39,719 nt of DNA, taken from contig JBBRHF010000015.1 in assembly GCA_038223055.1 (NCBI GenBank), forward strand, positions 1-39,719, read 5' to 3'. Positions 1-7,875 of the stretch are shown one piece after another. Numbering within the stretch: the stretch's first letter is position 1; every line of letters begins with the position of its first letter. The position numbers were made by a program, and so were the translations under genes. The notes under the pieces were generated by a model that ran no database searches, was not told the DNA's origin, and saw only the letters and a program-made list of their open reading frames with translations. The DNA is from JBBRHF01 sp038223055. GTDB lineage: Bacteria > Actinomycetota > Actinomycetes > JACCUZ01.

Positions 1-276
1 GAGTTGCTGCGTGGGGTGTTGTTCACGTTGAAGCGCAAGTGCGGCAAACCCAGCTGCCGGTGCGCCACTGGTGCGGTGCATGAGAGCCCGGCGTTGGCCT
101 ATCCCTGGGGTGGCCGGACCAAGACGATGACGCTGACCGAACAGGACGTCGCGCGGGTCAGTGCAGCCCTGGAGCGCTACCGGATCGCGCGAGAGGCGCT
201 GGACAGTGCCGCCGACAGCGAGATCGCCGCGCTGGCAGCGCACCTCGGGGCGCGGCGCCAGCAACGGCGGGCCTGA
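1..276 (+). CDS. DUF6788-like small protein accompanying an ISKra4-type transposase, 5' end cut by window
   Basis: The frame is open from base 1, so the true start may lie outside the window; the first in-window start-like codon is TTG at 4. The product has a Cys-rich N-terminal segment (KCGKPSCRC, then an aromatic YPWGG stretch) and a helical, Ala-rich C-terminus ending in basic residues. Small proteins of this form (DUF6788 type) are commonly encoded directly upstream of ISKra4 transposases. Here the stop at 274-276 is followed within 2 bases by the transposase start, so the two are probably co-translated. The Cys cluster suggests a metal-binding or DNA-binding role, but its function in transposition is not established. 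Family assignment is from memory of motif and context. Confidence 0.7.
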   Translation, partial: ELLRGVLFTLKRKCGKPSCRCATGAVHESPALAYPWGGRTKTMTLTEQDVARVSAALERYRIAREALDSAADSEIAALAAHLGARRQQRRA

Positions 277-278
277 GG

Positions 279-1796
279 GTGGCGGCGGCGGGGATCCTCG
301 ATCCGGTGAACCCGTTCGCCGGCTCCAGGGAACGCTTCGAAACGGTGCTGTCCTGGTTGGACAGCGCACCCGCGAGCGCCCTGAGCCATGGCGAGCTGGA
401 GCAGCAACTGCAGGTTGATGCGCGGGAGCTGTTCCGGCAGCTGCTGCAGGACCATCTGGACCTGCGAGCCGACTGCGAACCCCGCATCGTGGAGGTGACT
501 GACAGTGCGGGACGGCCCAGACCCAGTGCCGAGGCGGGGCACCAGCGGGCTCTGGGCACCATCTTCGGGGACGTGCAGGTCCGCCGGATCGGCTACCGGC
601 TCGCCCATCAGCGCGGCGCCGGGAACCTGCACCCCGCCGATGGGGTGCTGAACCTGCCGGTCGAGAAGTACTCCCACGGACTACGACACCTGGCCGCCGT
701 CGAGAGCTCCCGGGGGTCCTTCCACGGAGCTGTGGAAGCGATCGAACGCAGCACCGGACAACTGCTAGGCAAGCGACAGGTCGAACAACTCGCCGGGCGC
801 GCCGCAGTCGACTTCGAGGCCTTCTACGCCCAGCGCAAACCCCCGGCCGCGACCGGTGAGGTGCTGGTGCTCTCCTGTGACGGCAAAGGCATCGTGATGC
901 GGCCCGGCGCCCTGCGCCCAGCGACCGCCAAGGCCGCGGCAACCAGCAACCCGAAGCTCGCGACCCGACTGTCCAAGGGCGAGAAACGCAACCGCAAACG
1001 GATGGCTGAGGTCGGAGCCGTCTACGACATCACCGCCGTCGCGCGCACCGCCGCGGACATCCTGCCGGGCAACGACACACAGCGGCGTAACGCCACCCCC
1101 GGACCGAGCGCCCGCAACAAGTGGCTCACCGCGAGCGTCGTTGACGACGCCGCCGCCGTCGTCGCAGCGATCTTCGACGAAGCCCACCGGCGAGACCCCA
1201 AACACCTCCGCACCTGGATCGCACTGGCCGACGGCAACAACCACCAGATCGACCGTATCCACGCCGAAGCCAAGACCCGCGAGGTCACCGTGACCATCGT
1301 CATCGACTACGTGCACGTCTTGGAATATTTGTGGAAAGCCGCCTGGTCCTTCCACCTCGAAGGTGACCCCGCCGCCGAAACGTGGGTCCGGCGCCACGCC
1401 CAGACCATCCTGGCCGGCGGCGCCACCCGCGTCGCCGGAGCCCTGCGGCGGGCAGCCACCACCGCAGGCCTGCAACCCAGCAGCCGGAAGAACGCCGACA
1501 CCTGCGCCAACTACCTGACCAGCAAAGCCGACTACCTGAACTACACGCAGGCACTGCAGCAGGGATGGCCCATCGCCACCGGCATCATCGAAGGGGCCTG
1601 CCGTCACCTCGTGGCCGACCGGATGGACCTGACCGGAGCACGCTGGGGAGCGCCCGGCGCAGAAGCCGTCCTCAAACTCCGCGCAATACACAGCAACGGC
1701 GACCTCGAGTCCTACTGGACCTTCCACCTCGACCAGGAACGAAAACGCATCCACCAGTCCCGCTACGCCAACAACCGCATCCCGCAGGCCGCCTGA
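279..1796 (+). CDS. ISKra4-family transposase
   Basis: A 505-residue DDE-type transposase that would cut and join the ends of its insertion sequence. The N-terminal 110 residues contain a helical region with the GTIFGDVQVRRIGY stretch typical of ISKra4 proteins. The catalytic triad can be read as Asp201 in LSCDGKGI, Asp343 in VIDYVHVLEYLW and Glu438 in GIIEGACRHLVADR, followed by a conserved MDLTGARWG segment. Length is normal for the family and the frame has no interruptions, so the enzyme looks intact. The start is GTG at 279, only 2 bases after the preceding stop, implying translational coupling. The stop at 1794-1796 lies about 25 bases from the apparent right end of the element. Confidence 0.92.
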   Translation: MAAAGILDPVNPFAGSRERFETVLSWLDSAPASALSHGELEQQLQVDARELFRQLLQDHLDLRADCEPRIVEVTDSAGRPRPSAEAGHQRALGTIFGDVQVRRIGYRLAHQRGAGNLHPADGVLNLPVEKYSHGLRHLAAVESSRGSFHGAVEAIERSTGQLLGKRQVEQLAGRAAVDFEAFYAQRKPPAATGEVLVLSCDGKGIVMRPGALRPATAKAAATSNPKLATRLSKGEKRNRKRMAEVGAVYDITAVARTAADILPGNDTQRRNATPGPSARNKWLTASVVDDAAAVVAAIFDEAHRRDPKHLRTWIALADGNNHQIDRIHAEAKTREVTVTIVIDYVHVLEYLWKAAWSFHLEGDPAAETWVRRHAQTILAGGATRVAGALRRAATTAGLQPSSRKNADTCANYLTSKADYLNYTQALQQGWPIATGIIEGACRHLVADRMDLTGARWGAPGAEAVLKLRAIHSNGDLESYWTFHLDQERKRIHQSRYANNRIPQAA

Positions 1797-1820
1797 GGTC
1801 CCTTCAAGAGAGCCGCACCC

Positions 1821-2032
1821 CGTTGATTATGGCGGGGGTGCTCGCGGCGGTGACCGGCGGCTGGGCCCACTTCCCCCTCATCCTGCCGTCGCTCACCTTC
1901 GGCATCGCGTTGCTCGTTGTCGGGCCGGCCTACGGGCTCGCCGTCGGTGCCGCCATCCGTATCAGGGCAGCGCGACGCTGGGCCGAGCGAGGCCCCGAGG
2001 TCCTTCAGGTCCTCGCCGCCGGGCGCGGCTAG
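1821..2032 (+). pseudogene. 3' remnant of a membrane protein (ABC-2-type permease-like), cut by the IS
   Basis: Directly after the IS end an open frame continues to a TAG at 2030-2032 and encodes about 68 residues: two hydrophobic segments (roughly VLAAVTGGWAHFPLILPSL and FGIALLVVGPAYGLAVGAA), then a basic tail and a short helix (RRWAERGPEVLQVLAAG). This is how the last transmembrane helices and cytoplasmic tail of many actinobacterial ABC-2 permeases look. No ribosome binding site precedes the in-frame ATG at 1829. I infer that the IS separated this 3' end from the rest of a transporter gene. The permease assignment is tentative; the membrane character is clear. Confidence 0.55.
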
Positions 2033-2081
2033 TCGCTGGGGGCCTGACCCATCCGGGGGCAGGGTTGTCGTTCCGGGCCGG

Positions 2082-2696
2082 TCAGGGCCGGTGGACGGCC
2101 ACCGTGACGTTGGTCTTGAGGTTGCTGTGGTCCCGATTGTCTAGCGCGACGGTGACCGTGAGGCGGTGCCCAGAAAACACGAGAAGCGACCGGTTGCGCT
2201 GCACAAAACCTCGCGCCTTGTAGAGGGCACGTACCCGCAGGTTGACCTGGCGCGCGCTCCCCTTCGCCACCAGGGACACCGCGTAGCCTCCTCGGGCGCT
2301 GCTGGCGGTGAGGGTGCCGGCCGGGACCGGCACCACGCGGGGCCATCCGACCGGAAGTTGTACGGCGCGGGCTCGCGCCGCGGGCAGCCGCGCGCTGGGC
2401 ACCCGGGAGGCGGCGACCTCGCGCCCCTTCGAGTGCCCGGGCCGGTCCTCGCGCACCGACGACTGCGCCGAGGTTCCAGCTTTGGTGAGGTTTTCCGACG
2501 CGGGAGCCGCACCGCCGCCGGGCGCTGCGGCCGCACAGCCGGTCAGCATCGTCACGGCGAGCGCCGCCGCCGCGGAGCGGCGCAGAACAGCCGGGCGACG
2601 GACGGTCGGCCGACGGAAGCTCGTTCCCGGGAAGGTTGCTCCCAGGAAGGTCGGCCGGAGGAAGATCGGGCGTCGGAAAGTCTGGCGTGCCGTCAT
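2082..2696 (-). CDS. Putative lipoprotein with N-terminal pentapeptide-repeat extension
   Basis: A 204-residue product of unknown function, probably anchored outside the membrane. Residues about 39-54 form a lipoprotein signal (RRSAAAALAV then lipobox LTGC, Cys54). The remaining 150 residues are Ala/Arg/Val-rich with a beta-strand-like C-terminus (residues about 120-204). Before the signal lies an array of seven 5-residue repeats (residues 4-38, RPTFL/GATFP/RPAVL type). ATG at 2696 is preferred over GTG at 2708 because GGGAG sits 5 bases before it. An export signal beginning about 40 residues in is unusual; if a later start were used the repeats would be untranslated leader, but no better start is visible. 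I recognise no family. Confidence 0.6.
   Translation of the reverse strand: MTARQTFRRPIFLRPTFLGATFPGTSFRRPTVRRPAVLRRSAAAALAVTMLTGCAAAAPGGGAAPASENLTKAGTSAQSSVREDRPGHSKGREVAASRVPSARLPAARARAVQLPVGWPRVVPVPAGTLTASSARGGYAVSLVAKGSARQVNLRVRALYKARGFVQRNRSLLVFSGHRLTVTVALDNRDHSNLKTNVTVAVHRP
2583..2687 (-). repeat. Seven 15-bp units encoding pentapeptides in the lipoprotein N-terminus
   Basis: Reading the minus strand, residues 4-38 split cleanly into RQTFR, RPIFL, RPTFL, GATFP, GTSFR, RPTVR and RPAVL. Units are diverged in sequence but keep exact 15-bp spacing and the pattern small/basic-Pro-Thr-Phe/Val-x. Confidence 0.75.
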
Positions 2697-2825
2697 GAGA
2701 ACTCCCACCCCTGGGCCACCCCCGACGGGTCGCTCCCTGCAGCCGGACGCTACCTGTCCGCCACTCCCCGTGAAGGTGCTTTCTCAAGATTTTGTGAGCA
2801 CATGGTGATCGGACCTGGATCCGGC

Positions 2826-3073
2826 TCAGAGGAGCAGGAGCTGGGCGCCGTCGGTGAGTTCGATGAAGTCGTTGGCCGATAGCCAGCTCTCGGCCCACCT
2901 GCGTGTCGTCGCCGAAATCGGGCACGATCGTGGGCGAGACCTCGGCGGCCGTGCTCTACGTCCTGCCGCTGTCAGCAGTCGTGCTGTCAGCAGTCGTGCT
3001 GTCAGCCGTCGTGCTGTCAGCAGCCGTGCTGTCAGCCGTCGTGCTGTCAGCAGTCAACGGTGCTGTCGGGCAT
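2826..3073 (-). pseudogene. Decayed small gene containing 15-bp repeats
   Basis: On the minus strand a GGGGAG ribosome binding site precedes ATG at 3073 (MPDSTVD), but this frame hits TGA after eight codons. A one-base shift continues into an array of DSTTA-type pentapeptides, then an in-frame TAG, then STAAEVSPTIVPDFGDDTQVG. A second shift leads to ESWLSANDFIELTDGAQLLLL ending with TGA at 2826-2828. The acidic, ordered C-terminal segments look like former protein. It lies directly downstream of the decayed SQR-like gene and on the same strand, so the two may have formed an operon. I do not recognise the protein. Confidence 0.45.
2971..3045 (+). repeat. Five 15-bp tandem units in a decayed gene
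   Basis: Five consecutive units of the form GTCAGCAGTCGTGCT, differing at one or two positions, followed by a degenerate sixth copy to about 3063. On the minus strand they would encode DSTTA/DSTAA pentapeptides. The period stays exactly 15 although the surrounding gene is broken. Confidence 0.9.
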
Positions 3074-3453
3074 GGCGATACTCCCCTTTGGACGGTGGGC
3101 TTCCGCAGGCTCCTTCAATCTCGGACGCCGCCGCGGCCCCCAGCAGGAAGAAGGGTCCGAGCCAGGGCAGCGGGTAGGTTCGGTCATCGGCTCGGTCGTA
3201 GTTGACGCCGGTGAGCAGCGCCTTGGAGTGCCCCGCCTCGACGAAGCAGGGTGGTGTGCCCATCGAAGGCACGGCGCATCGGGCGCCCGTTGACGTGGTC
3301 GACGAAGTTGTCCGCGAACAGTTCTACCGAGAAGCGAGCCACCGAACCGGCCTTCGACGCGGGGATATCGGTGGCGTCCCCGATGGCGAAGATCTCGTCG
3401 TACGCCGTGCTCTGCAGGGTGACGAGCAGGTCGAACGGCACTTCTCGCTCGTC
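3054..3453 (-). pseudogene. Decayed sulfide:quinone-reductase-like flavoprotein, C-terminal part
   Basis: One minus-strand frame gives EREVPFDLLV followed at once by LQSTAYDEIFAIGDATD and IPASKAGSVARF, the FAD-binding signature and following helix of SQR/NDH-2-type flavoproteins. Family members carry a longer segment between the first two blocks, so an internal deletion is likely. After FDGHT (near 3252-3258) similarity jumps to another frame, which reads PCFVEAGHSKALLTGVNYD then YPLPWLGPFFLL, the usual SQR C-terminal region. This marks a frameshift. No N-terminal FAD/NAD domains are found upstream; the neighbouring gene's stop is at 3617. The enzyme would have oxidised sulfide to the quinone pool; the remnant cannot. 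Confidence 0.75.
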
Positions 3454-3616
3454 CCATCGACACCAGCGAGCGGGTTTGCGGGTGTGCTTCCTGGACGTAC
3501 GTCGGGCGGCCTTGCAGGCAGACCACCGATGGTCCATCCCGCAGGCGAGGGCGGGACCGTCATCGACGGTCAGGGCCGAAAGACCTTGCCACCCAGGGCA
3601 TTCGGCCCGTGGTGGG

Positions 3617-5215
3617 CTATTGATAGGAGACGAACCCGGGCGAGGGCACCAGCCGCACGGTCCGGGCGGGCGTGAACGTCGGCTTGTCCTCGTCGATGAA
3701 GTTCTTCCAGCCGAAGCGCACGCCTGCAGGCGGTTGCGCCAGCACCGCGCGCCAGGTGTCCAGCTTGCTGCCGGGTGGACCGAAACCGTCCATCTGGATG
3801 AGGATCGCGAGCTCGTCGCGGCTCGCGTCGAGGGTGCGTCGCTGGGAGATCATCGGCAACCGGAACTGGTGCAGGACAACGAGTTTCTGCGGCAGCTTGT
3901 GACGTGCCGTCAGGTCGGCCAGCCAGGCCGTCGTCTGGTTGATCTCCCGGGCGGTCACCGTGCCGACCTGTCGACCGTGCACCTGGTTGTTCTTCAGCCG
4001 CCACTCGGGGTCCAAGCCGAGTCCGACGTGGGGCAGAACCAGCAGCGACTCGTAACGGCGAGCCTGGGTGAGGAAGTCAGCCCGCCCGGGCTGCAGGTCG
4101 AGCACAACGTATACACCTGCGCGGCCGGCAGCCTGGACCCACGGGCGGAGCCGGCTCAGCTTGTGCTCGTAGGAGTAGTTGCCGTCCTTGCCGGGGCTGC
4201 CGGCCGCGACGGTCGCCATCATCTCGAAGGCCGGGATCACCGGAACCGTGCTGACCTTGGCGTAGTCGGCAGCGAGCCGCTTCGCCCGCCGGATCGACGC
4301 GGCCAGCGGCTGTTCGCCGAGGGAACCAAGAGACGGGGAGTTGGGGTGCCCGTACAGCGCGACGAGCCGGCGCCCCGGGAGCAGGACCTGGCCGCCACCA
4401 GGCAATTGCGCTCCAGTCGCGGCCACGTCGACCCGTCGCCGCAGCTGAAGCGGCGCACCGAGGGATCCCCCGATAGAGACCACCGCGCCCACCGGCGCTG
4501 CGGCGATCGCAGCGATGGCGGCGGGATCGCGGCGCAGGTCCCGCCCGTTGACGGGTACGACGCGTGCGGCGGCCGCCCGCGCGGTGGCAAGCGCTGCGAT
4601 GCTGGTCTCGCCACGACGGATCAGGACGACGGTCCTCGCCGGGGGCGCACCGTGTCGCAGCGCCGGACGTCCGGACGTCCTCGAATCGGCCACCACTCGG
4701 ACGCCGCCGAGACGGCGGGCGAAGCGGGCTGCGCCGCTGCCGAACGTCAACGCCGTCGAGGCGTGCAGCCGGGCCATCTCCCGGCTGATGTCAGCTGGGG
4801 CGACCTCGGGGGTGGATCGGGCTGGGTTGGCTTGGCTGGCTGGGCTCGTTGGGCCGGTTGGCCTGGCTGGGCTGGCGGCCGGGCTGAGCAGCATCGGGAC
4901 TCCGAGGCTCTCGGCGACCCGTGCTGCCTGTTTTTGCGCGTTCGGGTCAGCCGCGGCGAGCACAACCGTGGACGCGCCGGCGAAGAGGGCGCGGCTGATC
5001 TGCAGGGCGCGCGCCCCATCGCTGCTCCCCGCGGCGACCGTCGTCGCGTCGGGTGCCGCGACGAGCTGAACCCGCGCGACCGTGTCACCGGCTACCGACC
5101 GCGAGCCAGTCGAGCCCGGGTCAGGACGATCACTCCCGTCGCCGTTCGAACATCCGACCAGCGCGAGCGTCCCGACCAACGCGGCGCCGATGGCCAACCG
5201 CAGCAGCTGTGTCAC
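3617..5215 (-). CDS. Large lipoprotein with cell-wall-binding-repeat-like region and barrel-like C-terminal domain
   Basis: A 532-residue exported lipoprotein from GTG at 5215: n-region and hydrophobic core (LLRLAIGAALVGTLALVGC) ending in a lipobox. The frame extends upstream to a GTG at 5419 that overlaps the previous stop by 4 bases, but that adds 68 Arg/Gly-rich residues before the signal, so I prefer 5215; neither start has a clear Shine-Dalgarno. The first third contains the pattern of cell wall binding repeat 2 (GASTVVLAAAD then LGVPMLLSPA). A Pro/Ala/Ser/Thr insert with weak 15-bp periodicity follows (about 4800-4880). The last 250 residues (MDGFG, FGWKNF and acidic residues) look like an alpha/beta barrel of unknown activity. 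Envelope role inferred. Confidence 0.7.
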   Translation of the reverse strand: MTQLLRLAIGAALVGTLALVGCSNGDGSDRPDPGSTGSRSVAGDTVARVQLVAAPDATTVAAGSSDGARALQISRALFAGASTVVLAAADPNAQKQAARVAESLGVPMLLSPAASPARPTGPTSPASQANPARSTPEVAPADISREMARLHASTALTFGSGAARFARRLGGVRVVADSRTSGRPALRHGAPPARTVVLIRRGETSIAALATARAAAARVVPVNGRDLRRDPAAIAAIAAAPVGAVVSIGGSLGAPLQLRRRVDVAATGAQLPGGGQVLLPGRRLVALYGHPNSPSLGSLGEQPLAASIRRAKRLAADYAKVSTVPVIPAFEMMATVAAGSPGKDGNYSYEHKLSRLRPWVQAAGRAGVYVVLDLQPGRADFLTQARRYESLLVLPHVGLGLDPEWRLKNNQVHGRQVGTVTAREINQTTAWLADLTARHKLPQKLVVLHQFRLPMISQRRTLDASRDELAILIQMDGFGPPGSKLDTWRAVLAQPPAGVRFGWKNFIDEDKPTFTPARTVRLVPSPGFVSYQ

Positions 5216-5415
5216 TTTCGGCAGACTACGGCGCCAACTCGCCGTACCCCCGGATCGACCCGCCCGTCTGGCATACGCCCCGCCACACGCCCGTCTCGTA
5301 GACGCCCCGTCACCCGCCCCTCTCACGGAACGCCGCCACACGACGCGCCCCCGGCCACGCCCGGCACGCCCGGCACGCCAACTATGGTCAAGACCAGGGC
5401 TGCGCGGGGGTCGAC

Positions 5416-6090
5416 TCACGAGGGGTAGTCGCTAGTCAGGACAACAGTGAGGCTGGTTCCCGACATCGTTGTGAGGCGTGGCAGTGTGCGCGCCGTCCTC
5501 GCCAGCGCCCCCGACACGACGGTGGCTGCCTTCTGCTGGCCGTCGGGGTAGTAGACGGTGGTGGTCTTCACGGTCCCGCGGAACACCCCCACTCGCTCTA
5601 CCGTCCAACCTGCCCCTCGCAGCAACGTGGCGACGCGGTCGGCCAGACCTGCGCGACCCGACTGATCGACCACCACGATCGGGCCCCCGATCGGAGTTGC
5701 GGTCGGGGTTGCGGACGGAGTCAGCGAGGGCGACGGGATGGACGCTGGTGGAGGAACGGACGCTGGTGGAGCGGTCGGACCGGGGGATGAGGTGGACACT
5801 GCGGTCGGAGCGAGTGGGAGCACCGACGGGCTCGATGGCGCACCCGCCGATGGCGCGGCGGCCGGCGACTGACCCGTGGTGGAACTGGCCGAACTCTTGG
5901 CGGTCGGCGGGGTCACGTTGCGCGTCTCCACAGCAGTGTCGCCGTGGGAACCGATCAGCGAGACGAACAGGACCGTGAGCACGAGGGTGACACCGACGAC
6001 GGCAAGCAATGGGGTGAGCAGCTCCCGCGACAACGTGCGTGCCAGACTTCCCGATCGCCTCGGGGGCGGCGTTGGAGTCGGTCTCGTCAT
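5416..6090 (-). CDS. LytR_C-domain membrane protein
   Basis: A 224-residue single-pass membrane protein: basic cytoplasmic N-terminus (residues 1-24), transmembrane helix (about 25-47), a long Pro/Ser/Thr/Ala linker (about 55-135), and a C-terminal LytR_C domain (about 137-222; IVVVDQSGRAGLADRVATLL, then GWTVERVGVFRG and the TTTVYYPDGQQ strand). LytR_C domains occur at the end of LytR-CpsA-Psr enzymes and in stand-alone anchored proteins of the actinobacterial envelope; here the phosphotransferase domain is absent. Its stop overlaps, by 4 bases, a possible upstream start of the following lipoprotein gene, so the two may be co-transcribed. Exact role unknown. Confidence 0.85.
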   Translation of the reverse strand: MTRPTPTPPPRRSGSLARTLSRELLTPLLAVVGVTLVLTVLFVSLIGSHGDTAVETRNVTPPTAKSSASSTTGQSPAAAPSAGAPSSPSVLPLAPTAVSTSSPGPTAPPASVPPPASIPSPSLTPSATPTATPIGGPIVVVDQSGRAGLADRVATLLRGAGWTVERVGVFRGTVKTTTVYYPDGQQKAATVVSGALARTARTLPRLTTMSGTSLTVVLTSDYPS

Positions 6091-6118
6091 GTCGGCACTA
6101 GCAGATCACACCGCGAGC

Positions 6119-6165
6119 GGGGCGGTCGTCCCGCCCCGACGCACCCTTCGCTCGCAATCGAGCGA
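6119..6165. terminator. Tandem hairpins between two minus-strand genes
   Basis: GGGGCGG pairs with CCGCCCC across a 5-base loop (6119-6137), followed by CGCTCG/CGAGCG around CAAT (about 6149-6165). They lie 14 bases past the stop of the conserved hypothetical gene and before the LytR_C gene, suitable for a terminator on the minus strand. No U-tract is present, as is common in high-GC actinobacteria. Confidence 0.45.
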
Positions 6166-6178
6166 CCCTGGGCCCTCT

Positions 6179-6787
6179 CTAGCGACCGCGCGTGAGGTTG
6201 CACAGCGAGGCCCATGCGCCGGGCTCCGCCTGCACCGAGGTGGCGTTGCGGATCGCGGCGACGTCGACGATGGCGTCAGATAGTAGCTCGCGCAGAACCG
6301 CGTCCGTGTCCGTCGCGCAGGCCTCCCCGATGCCCTGGACGGCGCAACGCACTGTGTTAGGAGCCGAGTGCCGGCGGAATCCCCGCAGCGACACACCCAC
6401 TCCGCCAGCGAAGCGGTGCGCCCACTGTGCGGCGTGCGGAACCTGGCCCAGTGCCCAGAGGCTGTCCTCCTCGAGAACGTCGGGTGATCTGCCCTCAAGG
6501 TCCGCCAGCACCCGGTCGGCGGTCAGGACCGACACAGCCATGACCCGCTGCCGATCTTCCGACACCACGGGCAACGCCGTGCGGGCGCACCGCAACGCGA
6601 TGCGCGCGTCGACCCGTACGTCGTCGCTGGTGAGGCCGATTACCGCCGGGATGTGAACCGCCAAATCGGACCGGTGGGCGTCGGACGTGTGATCGTTGGC
6701 GAGACGTGCCAATTCAGCGAGCAGCGGATGAGTGCAGCGCGGATGGTCGCTCCACCGCTCACCCGCAAGGAACGACGCGAGTTCCAT
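6179..6787 (-). CDS. Conserved actinobacterial hypothetical protein
   Basis: A 202-residue, mainly helical soluble protein starting MELASFLAGERWSDHPRCTHPLL; the ATG at 6787 follows a GAAAGGG sequence at 10-15 bases. Sequences with this LAGE.WSDHP.CTHPLLA opening and a following NDHTSD motif recur in actinobacteria without assigned function, to my recollection. The frame stays open upstream across the next gene (to about 7738), but that part is only the antisense of the YgjV-like gene. No signal peptide or membrane segment is seen. Conserved His/Cys/Asp residues near the N-terminus could bind metal, but this is speculation. Confidence 0.75.
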   Translation of the reverse strand: MELASFLAGERWSDHPRCTHPLLAELARLANDHTSDAHRSDLAVHIPAVIGLTSDDVRVDARIALRCARTALPVVSEDRQRVMAVSVLTADRVLADLEGRSPDVLEEDSLWALGQVPHAAQWAHRFAGGVGVSLRGFRRHSAPNTVRCAVQGIGEACATDTDAVLRELLSDAIVDVAAIRNATSVQAEPGAWASLCNLTRGR

Positions 6788-7150
6788 GAAGCACGCGCCC
6801 TTTCGAGGGTTGCGGTGCTTTCCCCGCGACAGAATGGGCACCAAATCAGGCGGGTTGGCTGATGAACGCGACACTGAAGCCCCCTCGGGAGGACGTCGGA
6901 CCGAACCGCCAGTCTGCGCCCTTCCTCGCTCCCGCAACACCCCCCAGTTTTTCGGCGCCCGGTCGGGCTGGATCATTGCGCGGCCGGGCGCCAGCGGACA
7001 TGCGGGAACCTCGCCCCCCGAGGCGCTGTCGTTGGACGAAGATGGGTCTGGGCTCTGGTCGTCGTCGCCACGCGGTCGCTGTGCGCGGCAGGAGGGGCGA
7101 GCGGACAGGAGGCGCGGGCAGGGAACCGCTGCCGATAGCCTCGGGGGATC
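6788..7150. other. Intergenic region, divergent promoters presumed
   Basis: This 363-base stretch separates divergent genes and should carry both promoters. I see no confident coding frame, RNA gene or strong hairpin. Open frames crossing it have no ribosome binding site and unnatural composition. Confidence 0.5.
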
Positions 7151-7774
7151 ATGCCGTGGCTGGAGATCGTGGGATGGGCCGGATCGGCGCTCGTCATCGT
7201 CTCCCTGGCCCAGGCCAGGTTGCTGCGGTTCCGCGTGCTCAACCTGGTCGGGGCGGTCCTCGCGGTCGTCTACAACACGTGGCTGCAGATCTGGCCGTTC
7301 ACGGCGATGAACGCCGTCATCGCCGTCATCGACATCTACTGGCTGCGCCGCATGCTCGCCGAGCGTCACGACGACACGGCGTACGAGGTAGTGGAGGTCT
7401 CGACATCCGATGAGTACCTCCGACACGTCATCCGTGTCCACATCAACGACATCCGCACGTTCCAGCCGGGATATGTCTGGGATCCGTACGCGCCTGGGCG
7501 ATCGGCGTTCCTCGTCCAGCTCGGGGACGAGACTGTCGGGGTTGTCGTCGTCATCGACAAAGGGGACGGCGTGGGGCAGGTCGAACTCGACTTCGTCACG
7601 CCGCGCTTTCGGGACTTCACCCCGGGAGAGTTCGTCTATCGGCACCGAGGTGCCCTCGCCGCCCGTGGTTTGCGCCGACTGGTCGCGCCCAGCGACCTGA
7701 TCCACCCGGAGAGCTATTATCCGAAGGTGGGGTTCCACCTCGACGAGGGCGTCTGGGTGCGCGATGTCGCCTAA
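7151..7774 (+). CDS. YgjV-like membrane segment fused to an acetyltransferase-like domain
   Basis: A 207-residue protein. Residues 1-70 hold hydrophobic helices with the motif GWAGSALVIVSLAQ, then LRVLNLVGAVLAVVYNTW and MNAVIAVIDIYWLRR, characteristic of YgjV/DUF-type inner membrane proteins that occur in a few-helix form. Residues about 75-207 are soluble and resemble a GNAT-type fold: an acidic strand (FLVQLGDETVGVVVVID), VELDFVTPRFRDFTPGEFVYRH, and a final YYPKVGFHLDEG strand. No acetyl-CoA P-loop (RGxGxG/A) is evident, so catalysis is uncertain. The start ATG is at 7151 shortly after a CGGGGGA sequence. Substrate unknown. Confidence 0.72.
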   Translation: MPWLEIVGWAGSALVIVSLAQARLLRFRVLNLVGAVLAVVYNTWLQIWPFTAMNAVIAVIDIYWLRRMLAERHDDTAYEVVEVSTSDEYLRHVIRVHINDIRTFQPGYVWDPYAPGRSAFLVQLGDETVGVVVVIDKGDGVGQVELDFVTPRFRDFTPGEFVYRHRGALAARGLRRLVAPSDLIHPESYYPKVGFHLDEGVWVRDVA

Positions 7775-7875
7775 GCGTCGACCGCCAGGGGCCGGTGCGG
7801 GTTTGCGGCAGGGCCGCCGCTCAGCGGCTCGGGAGGATCGACAACTCGTTAGGCCAGAGGGGTGTGAGACCGCGC

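Larger units (their letters stand above)
1..1820 (+). mobile_element. ISKra4-family insertion sequence, left end outside window
   Basis: The element comprises the DUF6788-like gene and the transposase. Its right end is placed near 1820 because the non-coding tail at 1797-1820 (beginning GGTCCCTTCAAGAG and ending in AGCCGCACCCC) resembles ISKra4 terminal sequences, and because an unrelated open frame encoding membrane-type sequence begins immediately afterwards. The left terminal repeat and any target duplication lie outside the window, so the exact boundary is an estimate within about 10 bases. Confidence 0.7.

Noticed and set aside
2971..3045. CRISPR-like repeat array
   Set aside because: Units are contiguous with no spacers and only 15 bases long; there are no cas genes. 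The same reasoning applies to the other arrays.
3251..5428. Long open frame on the plus strand opposite the lipoprotein gene
   Set aside because: Composition is Arg/Gly/Pro/Ala-rich and lacks domains; the minus-strand gene has a signal peptide, motifs and natural codon use.
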